This document shows, piece by piece, positions 9,093-16,935 of a stretch of DNA of 64,000 nucleotides. The stretch is from an uncultured Myxococcales bacterium (GTDB lineage Bacteria > Myxococcota_A > UBA9042 > DTJE01), in contig CALJUR010000108.1 of assembly GCA_937975765.1 (NCBI GenBank), positions 11,905-75,904 on the forward strand, given 5' to 3'. The position numbers and the translations under genes are program-made. The first letter of the stretch is position 1. Each line of letters opens with the position of its first letter. The notes beneath the pieces were generated by a model that was not told the DNA's origin, did no database searches, and worked only from the letters and a program-made list of their open reading frames with translations.

Positions 9093-9389
9093 ATGCGCGC
9101 GCTCGTGACAGGGGCTGCATTCCTGCTGTTGTCGGGCGTCGCGAACGCCGACTCGCTTCACGGGAACTGCTTCCAGGAGAAGGGCGCCCCTTGTACCCCG
9201 AACCGGAAGATCACGACCGACGCGGGCACCGGAACGGCCCGGATCGATCCCCGCTATGGGAACTACGAACTGGACCTGGGGGACATGGAGGATCGCATCG
9301 TGACCGTGTTCTGCGACGGAAGGAAGGTCGGTTCGCTGCGGGTGCAAGGACGGACGCTGTTCGTGGTCCGCTGCGACCCGTACCGCTGA
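9093..9389 (+). CDS. Small secreted protein, unknown function
   Basis: 98-aa product with a strong ribosome-binding site (AAGGAGG, 5 bases before ATG 9093) and a typical Sec signal peptide (LVTGAAFLLLSGVANA). The mature part is about 79 residues with three Cys (NCFQEKGAPC, VFCDGRK, VVRCDPYR), short beta-type segments and no recognisable family. It stands alone, with 180 bases upstream and 290 downstream lacking genes. The signal peptide and ribosome-binding site make coding likely. Confidence 0.7.
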   Translation: MRALVTGAAFLLLSGVANADSLHGNCFQEKGAPCTPNRKITTDAGTGTARIDPRYGNYELDLGDMEDRIVTVFCDGRKVGSLRVQGRTLFVVRCDPYR

Positions 9390-9677
9390 ACCGCGCCCTG
9401 TCCCTGGTCGGGACGTGCCGTGCAGGTGGGTCCCGCACGGAAGAACAAGGTGTCCCGGGACTCGTCCGTTTCGAACCGGCGAAGGGCCCTGCGGTTCTCG
9501 CCGCCTCGATGACCGTCCCGTCGCCGGCCAGCGCGCCGGCCATCGAGCCCAGCCGATTCCCGTCGCCGCGAGGAACCGATCCAGCCGCTGCGTGCCAGTG
9601 AACCGGACTTCATCCGCAATCCCGCAAGAAACCAGGACAGCGGTGCCCATTCGCGACACCTTCCGGGGCCCCCGACC

Positions 9678-10775
9678 TTACATCGGCGGCAGCGGCATCC
9701 GGTAGATCCCGCCGTCGTGCCAGTCGGCGTAGCCTTCCGTCACCCAGTACACCCAGCCGGGCGCGGCCGCGACCGCCGTCGGCTGCTCCTGCCCGCCGGC
9801 CAGCACCCGCGCGACGCCGGTACCGGGGACCATTCCGAGGATCGCGCCGCACTGGTAGGTGCCCGGGTCGTCGTCGGTCGTCCCGACCCACTCGCCCCAG
9901 TCCGCCAGAAGCAGGGTCCCGCCCTGCACCGCCAGGTCCGCGATCGATCGCGCCTGCGGGTCGCCCAGATCCTCGACCGCCCCGCCTGCCGCCGGCACGC
10001 GATGCACCCGGCCCCAGGCGACGAAGTACAGGTACCCGCCGGACAGCGCCAGGTACCCGGGCCGCGCCCCGCCTGCCCCGCCGTTGTCCAGCAGCGTCGA
10101 GACCGTCCCGTCGGCCCGGGACATCGCCTGCACGTATGCGCGACGGCCCGCGTCGTCACCCGACGTGGCCACGGACCAGTACACCCGGTCGTCGTCCGCC
10201 AGCACCTCCCGCAGGTGCGTCAGCCCCGACCGCAGTACCACGGACGCGCCCCCGGTCGCCGGCATCCGGCGCACCTCGCCGTCCGGCGCGCCCTCCTGCA
10301 GGCCCCACTCGTCCGACAGCGTGAAGAACAGGTCGTCCCCGTGCACCGCGAACGCGAAGACCCGGCCCTGCACCAGCACGGTCGGCGTCCCGCCCGCGAC
10401 GGGCACCGATACGATTCGCGCGCAGGTCGGCGCCGGCGTGGGGCAGGGGTCCAGCCAGAACGCCGTCCCGCCCGACACGACCAGGTGGTTTCGCAGCAGT
10501 GCTTCCGGGGCGTCCGAGGCCGCCAGCCGCTGCGCCGCACCGCCTTCCGCCGGGACGCGCATCAGCACGCCGCGCACGCTGCTGTCCGTGACGCGTTCGG
10601 GGTCCAGCCAGTAGACCCAGCGGTCCGACACCGCCAGGTCCCGGACCGGGTACGACACCCGCGCCAGCCGCGTCCCCTCGGGGTCGCAGGGGCCGCCCGC
10701 CCCGGAGCAGTCAGACAGGAATGAAAGTCCCGCCGCCGCCAGCAGCGGCGCGAAGCGGAGGATCCCCTTGTCCAC
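9678..10775 (-). CDS. Lipoprotein with DUF5050-like beta-propeller repeats
   Basis: 365 aa from a GTG at 10775 with GGGGAGG 6 bases upstream; this start gives a lipoprotein-like signal ending LSFLSDC. The body is built of repeating blade-like units, each with a W-Y/F-W strand and a following V.R.PA.GG segment (YWLDP...LMRVPAEGGA, FWLDP...IVSVPVAGGT, FFTL...VRRMPATGGA, YFVA...VHRVPAAGGA). That is the pattern of DUF5050/six-bladed propeller proteins frequent in Myxococcota. Likely an extracytoplasmic binding protein; ligand not predictable. Confidence 0.8.
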   Translation of the reverse strand: MDKGILRFAPLLAAAGLSFLSDCSGAGGPCDPEGTRLARVSYPVRDLAVSDRWVYWLDPERVTDSSVRGVLMRVPAEGGAAQRLAASDAPEALLRNHLVVSGGTAFWLDPCPTPAPTCARIVSVPVAGGTPTVLVQGRVFAFAVHGDDLFFTLSDEWGLQEGAPDGEVRRMPATGGASVVLRSGLTHLREVLADDDRVYWSVATSGDDAGRRAYVQAMSRADGTVSTLLDNGGAGGARPGYLALSGGYLYFVAWGRVHRVPAAGGAVEDLGDPQARSIADLAVQGGTLLLADWGEWVGTTDDDPGTYQCGAILGMVPGTGVARVLAGGQEQPTAVAAAPGWVYWVTEGYADWHDGGIYRMPLPPM

Positions 10776-10806
10776 GATCGGCCTCCCCGGACGTCTCCGA
10801 CCGGAT

Positions 10807-10833
10807 TGTAGGGCGGGGGCCCTGTTTCCCGCC
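10807..10833. repeat. GC-rich palindromic intergenic repeat (copy 1, degenerate)
   Basis: Starts TGTAGGGCGGGGGCCC and ends TTTCCCGCC, a slightly mutated copy of the palindrome that recurs at 34875, 36083, 36294, 47971, 48067, 59482 and 59511. It lies just upstream of the propeller lipoprotein start. Confidence 0.7.
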
Positions 10834-10867
10834 AACGATCATCGCGTTTACGTGGAGTTGCATCATC

Positions 10868-10890
10868 AATAATGGTGACTGTCCCTGAAT
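10868..10890. repeat. GGTGACTGTCCCTGAAT dispersed repeat (copy a)
   Basis: Contains GGTGACTGTCCCTGAAT preceded by AATAAT. It sits 8 bases outside the stop codon of the Old Yellow Enzyme gene. The same sequence occurs at 59216-59242, and in inverted or variant form at 18930-18952 and 19038-19054. Confidence 0.85.
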
Positions 10891-10898
10891 TGGGGGCG

Positions 10899-12128
10899 TC
10901 AGTCCAGGGAGCGGGGGCGGCCGGCGTCCTCCTCGTCGCGGGTGATGCAGCGGACGCCGCCCAGGTCCATCGCGGCGACGCAGCGGTTGCAGTGGTCGCA
11001 GTCGGACCCGTCGGACTGGCCCCGGGCCATCCGGGACGGCAGGCCGGGGTCGCGGATCAGCGCCCGTCCCATCACCACGAACCCGAAGCCCGCCTCGCGG
11101 GCCCTCTCGATGTCCGCCCGGTCGCAGACGCCGCCGACCAGCGCCGCCGGAACCTTCAGCGCCTTCGCCACCGGCGCGCCGTCGCGCAGGAAGAACGTGC
11201 GGTCGAACGGGTACTCGCGGACCACCAGCCGCCCGAAACAGGCCAGCCCCAGCCGGCGCAGCGGGTCCGCCTCGTTGCGCACCATGCGGCGCACCGGGAC
11301 CTCGCCGCGCAGCATGTAGAACGGCGTGCGGCTGGTGAAGCCGCCGCTGGTCACGATCGCGTCCGCCCCGGCCGCCTCGAACCGCGTCGCGACCCCGACC
11401 GCCTCCGCCGGCGTCAGCCCGCCCCGGAAGCCGTCGTCCACGTTGGCCTTCACCAGCACGGCCATGCCCGGCCCCGCCGACTCGCGCACCCGCGTCACGA
11501 CCTCGGCCGGCCAGCGGCACCGCGCGTCCAGGTCCCCGCCCAGCGCGTCGCGCCGCCGGTTCGTGTGCGGCGACAGGAACTGGCTCAGCAGGTACCCGTG
11601 CCCGGCGTGCACCTCGACCGCGTCGAAGCCCGCCTCGCGCGCCAGCCGCGTCGTCCGTACGAAGTCCCCCGCCACGCGTTCCAGGTCCCCCGCGCCCATC
11701 GCCCGCGGCCACGACAGCCGGAACAGGCAGAAGACCGCCGACGGCGCCACCGCCCGCCCCCCGATGACCCGCGGGTCCGAGAACCGCCCGCAGTGGCCGA
11801 TCTGCAGGCTGGCCGCGCACCCCTCGGCATGCACCGCGTCGGTCAGCCGGCGCAGGTCCGGCACGATCTCGGGGCGCATCCACATCTCGGTGCCGTAGGA
11901 ACGCCCGTCCGCGCTGACCGAGCAGTACGCGACCGTGGTCATCGCCGCGCCGCCCGCCGCCACCTCGCGGTGGTGTTCCCGCAGCGCCTCGGACGGCGCG
12001 CCGCCCGGGCACATCCCCTCGAAGCAGCCCGACCGCAGCACCCGGTTCCTCAGGCGCAGCGGCCCCAGCGCGGCCGGTTCGAACGCCCAGCCAGCCGCGG
12101 AGGTCCCGTCCGTCCCGCCCCCGCTCAT
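10899..12128 (-). CDS. Old Yellow Enzyme-family NADH:flavin oxidoreductase with C-terminal Cys cluster
   Basis: 409-aa TIM-barrel flavoenzyme. It starts at ATG 12128, overlapping the SDR stop as ATGA. OYE landmarks: LGPLRLRNRVLRSGCFEG near the N-terminus, EVHAGHGYLLSQFLSPHTN with GGD after it, and FGFVVMGRALIRDPGLP near the C-terminus. It ends with CDHCNRCVAAMDLGGVRC, reminiscent of the 4Fe-4S motif of 2,4-dienoyl-CoA reductase-type members (CxxCxxxC-x11-C) but with one residue fewer spacing. Likely an FMN-dependent ene-reductase or lipid-related redox enzyme acting with the adjacent SDR. Confidence 0.88.
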   Translation of the reverse strand: MSGGGTDGTSAAGWAFEPAALGPLRLRNRVLRSGCFEGMCPGGAPSEALREHHREVAAGGAAMTTVAYCSVSADGRSYGTEMWMRPEIVPDLRRLTDAVHAEGCAASLQIGHCGRFSDPRVIGGRAVAPSAVFCLFRLSWPRAMGAGDLERVAGDFVRTTRLAREAGFDAVEVHAGHGYLLSQFLSPHTNRRRDALGGDLDARCRWPAEVVTRVRESAGPGMAVLVKANVDDGFRGGLTPAEAVGVATRFEAAGADAIVTSGGFTSRTPFYMLRGEVPVRRMVRNEADPLRRLGLACFGRLVVREYPFDRTFFLRDGAPVAKALKVPAALVGGVCDRADIERAREAGFGFVVMGRALIRDPGLPSRMARGQSDGSDCDHCNRCVAAMDLGGVRCITRDEEDAGRPRSLD

Positions 12129-12982
12129 CGCGCCGCCTCCCGGCCCATGCCCCCCCCGCCGTCCCGCCAGGCCCGCATCGGCGCCGCGAACAGCCAGCCC
12201 AGCACCCGCACGTACAGCCGGAACGACAGCCGCCGCAGGATCCACAGCGGCCACAGTTCGCCGGGCATCAGCACGTGCCGCCGGTTCCAGCGCACCGCCC
12301 GCACCACCTTGCGGGCCGCACGTTCGGGCGACGCCGAGTGGCGCGCCATCAGCCCCACCAGCCGGTCCCGCAGCCCCCCCGGCAGCGCCAGCCGCCCGTC
12401 GGACAGCACCCGCGTCCGCAGCGACCCCGGGCACACCACCGTCACCCCGACCCCGACCGGCGCGACCTCACACGCCAGCGACTCGGACATCGCGACCACC
12501 GCGGCCTTCGTCGCGCAGTACGGCACCACGCCGGGCAGCGGCACCAGCCCCGCCATCGACGCGACGTTGACGACGTGCCCGGACCGGCGTTCCACCATGC
12601 CGGGCAGGAAGGCCCGCACCCCGTGTACCGTCGCCCACCAGTTCACGTCCGTGATCCACCGCCAGTCGTCGAAGGGGATCGCCTCGGCCCGGCCCGCCAC
12701 GCAGACCCCGGCGCTGTTGACCAGCACGTCCACGCGCCCCTCGTCGGCCAGGATGCGCCCGGCCAGCGCCTGGACCGCCTCCCCGTCCGCGCAGTCCGCG
12801 GCGTACCCCGCAATCGCCAGGCCCGCCGCGCGCCCCTCGGCCTCCAGGGCCCGCGCCCGGTCCACCTGCACGTCCACGCCGTGCACCCGCGCCCCGGCCC
12901 GAGCGAATTCCAGCGCCAGGCAGCGGCCCAGCCCGGACCCCGCCCCCGTCACGACCACCACGCGCCCCTTCAGGTCCCTCAT
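12125..12982 (-). CDS. Short-chain dehydrogenase/reductase
   Basis: 285 aa, classical SDR: cofactor motif TGAGSGLG at residues 12-19, NSAG (V.VLVNSAGV), catalytic Ser in VNVASMAG, and the YxxxK pair in YCATK. The C-terminal about 60 residues are basic and hydrophobic (LWPLWILRRLSFRLYVRVLGW), suggesting membrane association as in SDRs acting on lipids. It is translationally coupled to the OYE gene downstream and lies 10 bases from the barrel gene upstream. Confidence 0.9.
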   Translation of the reverse strand: MRDLKGRVVVVTGAGSGLGRCLALEFARAGARVHGVDVQVDRARALEAEGRAAGLAIAGYAADCADGEAVQALAGRILADEGRVDVLVNSAGVCVAGRAEAIPFDDWRWITDVNWWATVHGVRAFLPGMVERRSGHVVNVASMAGLVPLPGVVPYCATKAAVVAMSESLACEVAPVGVGVTVVCPGSLRTRVLSDGRLALPGGLRDRLVGLMARHSASPERAARKVVRAVRWNRRHVLMPGELWPLWILRRLSFRLYVRVLGWLFAAPMRAWRDGGGGMGREAAR

Positions 12983-12992
12983 CGGGTTCCCC

Positions 12993-13673
12993 TTACAGCC
13001 GGAACAGCAGGCCCAGGTTCAGCGCGAATTCGTGCGCCCAGAACTTCTGGGTGTCCTCGGCCGTCAGGAGCGGGAAGTCCGGATCCTTGTACTTGCCCTC
13101 GTGCTTCATCCAGTGGAAGGAGTAGCCGAACTCCAGGAAGATCCCGTACCGCTTCAGGAACGTCCACGACGCGCCGGCCAGCACCCCGACGTTGGCACCT
13201 ACCCCGGTGCGCCCCTCGGTGACGCCTCTCAGTTCCTCGACCACCGACACGGTCAGGCCCACCGGCACCTTGCCGTAGACCTCCAACCGGTCGTCCAGAA
13301 GCCGGTACTTGCCCTTGAACAGCGCGTCGATATCCACCAGCGTCCCGTGGTCCGCCATCGGCGTGCCCTTGGGCCAGGCCTCGTCCGCCTGCCACCACAG
13401 CGCCGCCACGCGCCCGCCCACGTCCAGGTACGGCAGCACCTCGTACAGCGCGTGCACGCCGAAGCCGCCCGTCGGGTCCAGTTCCGGGTCGTCCTCGGTA
13501 TCGAAGAACTCGCTGGTGTAGGTCCCCTCGTCGCCGACGCCCAGCATGCCGGCGATGCCGATCTCGACCTTCGCGGGCGAGTCGGCCCGCGCGGGCAGGG
13601 CGGCCAGCAGCAGGGGCAGCAGCAGCGCCGGCAACGCGATCCGCGGCGCGAGGAAAAGGGGTTCATGACGCAT
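12993..13673 (-). CDS. Putative outer-membrane beta-barrel protein
   Basis: 226 aa from ATG 13673 (a GTG one codon upstream is an alternative; GGGAGG precedes both). Sec signal peptide (LLLPLLLAALPARA) then alternating beta-strands typical of a small barrel: VEIGIAGMLGVGDEG, LYEVLPYLDVGGRVAALWW, GVLAGASWTFLKRYGIFLEFGYSFHW. It ends in LNLGLLFRL rather than an aromatic residue. No specific family recognised. Likely first gene of the barrel-SDR-OYE operon. Confidence 0.75.
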   Translation of the reverse strand: MRHEPLFLAPRIALPALLLPLLLAALPARADSPAKVEIGIAGMLGVGDEGTYTSEFFDTEDDPELDPTGGFGVHALYEVLPYLDVGGRVAALWWQADEAWPKGTPMADHGTLVDIDALFKGKYRLLDDRLEVYGKVPVGLTVSVVEELRGVTEGRTGVGANVGVLAGASWTFLKRYGIFLEFGYSFHWMKHEGKYKDPDFPLLTAEDTQKFWAHEFALNLGLLFRL

Positions 13674-13809
13674 CACCAGGGCCTCCCGGGTCCAAGTTGG
13701 ACGCGTATCCTAGCAGTCCGGATGCCCTCCCGGCAACGCATCGAGGTTGACTCAGCGCGTCATCCGGTTTACTGGAAACCCGGCCCCCCTCATGGAGGAA
13801 GTCACGCCC

Positions 13810-15585
13810 ATGACCGATCATCGCAACCCCCGCCGGGCCTTCGCGGCATGCGCCTTGCTTGCAGCAACCTGCCTGCTGGCGGCCGCGTGCTCCAGCGTCA
13901 GCCTCGAGGAATCCCCTCCCTACGACTACGCGACGAAGCCGATCGCGATCGCGAACCCGGACTGGGGCGTGATCCCGCTGCCGAACGACTTCCTGAACCC
14001 GGTGAAGCAGGCGTCCATCGTCCGCATCCCCGGCGTCGAGGCCCCAGCGGCGGCGCCGACCACGATGGCGATCCCGATCCTCGACAGGGCGGCGGCGGAC
14101 AAGGCCCAGGACCTGGGCTACCCGATCGCCGAGGACGACCCGCTGTCGAAGGCCCTGCTGGCGGGCCAGAACCGGCTGGACGGCTTCATGGCCTCGTTCG
14201 CGCCGTCCATCCCGTTCTCGCGCAAGGTGGACATGGCATCGCTGGTGCCCTACCAGGGCGACAACGCGGCCGACGCCAACCTCTTCTTCCTGGACGTGAC
14301 GGACCCGGCCCAGCCGGTCCCGATCGGCGCGGACGGCTATGCCCGCCTGTTCGACTGGCAGATGGCCGGGCAGATGCCCTACTCGCTCAGCCTGCGCCTG
14401 ACCGATCCCGAGGCGTATCCCCCGACGAAGGACTTCACGCCCGGCCACTCGTACCTGGTCGTGGCGACCGGCTGGACCGACAAGGGCCTGAAGGCGCTGC
14501 CCGACGTCGAGGGCCAGCCCTCCGTGCCGTTCGTGTCCGACTCGCCGTTCCAGTTGTTCGCGGCGCCGGTCACGTTCCCCGACGACGCCGTGCCGGTCGG
14601 CGGGACCACCTACATCGGCCCCGACGGCGGCCCCCGCAGCGGCGTCGTGTCGGGCCTGGACGCCGCGCGCGAACTGGAGGGCGGCCGCCAGTTGACCGAC
14701 TGGGCGCTGCAGGTCTGGGAGGCGCTGCCGGGCGTGAAGGACGCCTGGACCCGCGACCAGGTCGTGGTGGCGTACTCGTTCACGGTCGCCACCAACCCGA
14801 TGCCGGACTACTTCGACCCGGTGGCCGCCTTCCTGGGCGGCAACGCCGTGCGGCCCCAGCCCTCCGACGCGGTGGACGGCAGCGGTGCGCTCCTGGCGGC
14901 CGACGCATCCTGCGACACGACGCTGGACTTCACGCTGGACAAGGAGATCGCGGTCGCGTCCGCGAACGGCGCGACGGTCCGGCTGTTCCGGTACGACGCG
15001 GCCGCGGCGAAGAAGTACACCCAGGTGCCCCTGGACGTCGTCGCGACGAACGCGCAGGGCACGGCGTCGGTCACCGCGACCCCGAAGGCGCCCCTGGCCG
15101 CCGACAGCCTGTACGTGGCGGCCATCACGAACGGCATCACGAACCCGGCCGGCACCCGCACCGCCGTGGACCAGACCTATTTCGGCCTGACCCGCGCGGC
15201 GTACCTGCAGGCGGACGCGGTCACCGGCGCCGTGACCTTCCTGGACACGCCGCTGGTCGGGCAGGACATCGAGTTCCCCGAGGATCCGACGAAGCTGACC
15301 TGGAAGTCGAAGTACCTGGACAGCCGGCTGGACACGCTGATCCTGAACGGGGTCACGGACACGGTGACGAAGGAAGACCGCGATGCGGCCGGCGCGACGC
15401 TGGTGCAGATCCTTTCCTACCTCGAACGGATGAGGGCGATCTACAAGCCGCACATCGACTGGCTGGTCCTGGGCGACGACGGCCGGCCCGGCCAGCCCGG
15501 CGAACCGGACGTCGACAACGTGGTCGCCCAGCGCGAGGACCTCGTGCTGGTCTGGACCTTCACCACCGGCGCCTGCGCGCAGTAG
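13810..15585 (+). CDS. VolA N-terminal-like (Lipase_bact_N-type) lipoprotein without lipase domain
   Basis: 591 aa from ATG 13810, 9 bases after GGAGGAA. Lipobox LLAAAC. The segment after the signal resembles the N-terminal region of VolA-type surface lipases: WGVIPLPNDFLNP, then ALLAGQNRLDGFMASFAPSI and SRKVDMASL, followed by Big_5-like Ig modules (FTPGHSYLVVATG; LAADSLYVAAITNGI). No GxSxG nucleophile elbow or alpha/beta-hydrolase half is present, and the protein ends in a Cys-containing tail. The next gene is a FadL porin; in Vibrio volA sits beside fadL. Inferred surface lipid-binding partner of the porin. Confidence 0.65.
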   Translation: MTDHRNPRRAFAACALLAATCLLAAACSSVSLEESPPYDYATKPIAIANPDWGVIPLPNDFLNPVKQASIVRIPGVEAPAAAPTTMAIPILDRAAADKAQDLGYPIAEDDPLSKALLAGQNRLDGFMASFAPSIPFSRKVDMASLVPYQGDNAADANLFFLDVTDPAQPVPIGADGYARLFDWQMAGQMPYSLSLRLTDPEAYPPTKDFTPGHSYLVVATGWTDKGLKALPDVEGQPSVPFVSDSPFQLFAAPVTFPDDAVPVGGTTYIGPDGGPRSGVVSGLDAARELEGGRQLTDWALQVWEALPGVKDAWTRDQVVVAYSFTVATNPMPDYFDPVAAFLGGNAVRPQPSDAVDGSGALLAADASCDTTLDFTLDKEIAVASANGATVRLFRYDAAAAKKYTQVPLDVVATNAQGTASVTATPKAPLAADSLYVAAITNGITNPAGTRTAVDQTYFGLTRAAYLQADAVTGAVTFLDTPLVGQDIEFPEDPTKLTWKSKYLDSRLDTLILNGVTDTVTKEDRDAAGATLVQILSYLERMRAIYKPHIDWLVLGDDGRPGQPGEPDVDNVVAQREDLVLVWTFTTGACAQ

Positions 15586-15603
15586 GAAAGGAGGAACGTC
15601 GCC

Positions 15604-16902
15604 ATGCGGAAGCACGCAATCATCCTGGGCATCGCGGCGGCGGTCGGCCTCCTGCTGGAGGCGTCCGCGGCGCGGGCCAACGGGTTCTACATCCAGGAGA
15701 TGTCCGCGGCGGGCATGGGCCAGGGCATGGCCATCGTGGCCGGCAACGGCCGCCCGACCGCCCAGTACCACAACGCGTCCGCCCTGTCGTTCCTGAAGGG
15801 CGGCTACCTGGAGTTCAGCGGCACGACCTACCTGTTCACCGGCGGGTACGAGAACCCGCAGGGGCAGAAGACGTCGCCCACGACCGCCCCGATCTTCGTG
15901 CCGTCCTTCTTCGCGTCCTACAAGGTCAACGACTGGCTGGCGGTCGGCCTGTCCGAGTTCACCAACTTCGGCCTGAAGATCCGCTGGCCGAAGGACTGGG
16001 AAGGACGCACCATCGCCATCGAGTCCGGCATGGAAACCTTCACGATCAACCCGAACGTCAGTTTCGGGCCGTTCAAGGGCTTCGCGGTCGGCGTCGGCTT
16101 CAACGCCATGCACGGCTCGTTCCGGATCCTGCGCGCGCTGGCGCTGGGCCAGAACCCTACCGGCGAGGCGGACGTGCCGAACACCGTGGACATCCAGGGC
16201 GCGGCGTGGGGCTACGGGGTGAACGTCGGCCTGATGTACCAGCCGCTGGACTGGATGCGCATCGGCCTGGGCTACCGCTCGGGCATCAAGATCCAGGCCG
16301 ACGAGGGCACGATGGACTTCGACGTGTCCTCGCCGTTCGCGTCGCGCTTCCCGGACCAGCGCTTCAAGGCGTCGATCCAGTTGCCGCACCTGGTGTTCGG
16401 CGGCATCCGGTTCTGGCCGAGGAAGAACCTGTCCCTGGAACTGGACGCCCAGTGGGTGCAGTGGTCGTCCTACGACAAGCTGCGCTTCGAACTTCAGAAG
16501 GGCCTGGTCGTCGGCCCGAACAAGAAGCAGATGGTGCTGGAGGAGGTCAAGGACTACCAGGACGCCGTGCAACTGCGCGTCGGCATGGACTGGGCGATCC
16601 TGGACGAGCACCTGTCCCTGCGCCTGGGCTTCCTGTGGGACCAGAACCCCGTGCCGGACAAGTCCGTGGACCCGACGCTGCCGGATACCCAGCGCGTGAT
16701 GCCGTGCATCAGCCTGGGCACCCAGTGGTCGGGCTTCTTCGTGGACGTCGCGTACATGCCGGTCATCGGCCTGGACCGCAAGGTCACGCTGAAGGACGGC
16801 GCCCCGATGGAAGGCACGTACACCAGTGTGACCCACGACTTCACGTTCACGGTCGGATACCATTGGGACACGGTCAAGTCGAAGCCGGTCGAGTCCCCGT
16901 AG
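15604..16902 (+). CDS. FadL/OmpP1/TodX-family outer-membrane lipid transporter
   Basis: 432 aa; AAGGAGG precedes ATG 15604. After a signal peptide ending ARA, the mature protein begins NGFYIQEMSAAGMGQGMA, the hallmark N-terminal hatch segment of FadL/TodX proteins, with the following NASAL segment. Strand-rich body to a C-terminus F.VGYHWDTVKSK. FadL proteins pass long-chain fatty acids or hydrocarbons through the outer membrane. It is 18 bases downstream of the VolA-like lipoprotein and 33 upstream of the nucleotidase, one plus-strand operon. Confidence 0.9.
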   Translation: MRKHAIILGIAAAVGLLLEASAARANGFYIQEMSAAGMGQGMAIVAGNGRPTAQYHNASALSFLKGGYLEFSGTTYLFTGGYENPQGQKTSPTTAPIFVPSFFASYKVNDWLAVGLSEFTNFGLKIRWPKDWEGRTIAIESGMETFTINPNVSFGPFKGFAVGVGFNAMHGSFRILRALALGQNPTGEADVPNTVDIQGAAWGYGVNVGLMYQPLDWMRIGLGYRSGIKIQADEGTMDFDVSSPFASRFPDQRFKASIQLPHLVFGGIRFWPRKNLSLELDAQWVQWSSYDKLRFELQKGLVVGPNKKQMVLEEVKDYQDAVQLRVGMDWAILDEHLSLRLGFLWDQNPVPDKSVDPTLPDTQRVMPCISLGTQWSGFFVDVAYMPVIGLDRKVTLKDGAPMEGTYTSVTHDFTFTVGYHWDTVKSKPVESP

Positions 16903-16935
16903 CCTGGCCGGCGCCCGCGTCGAAAGGAGGAGAAC

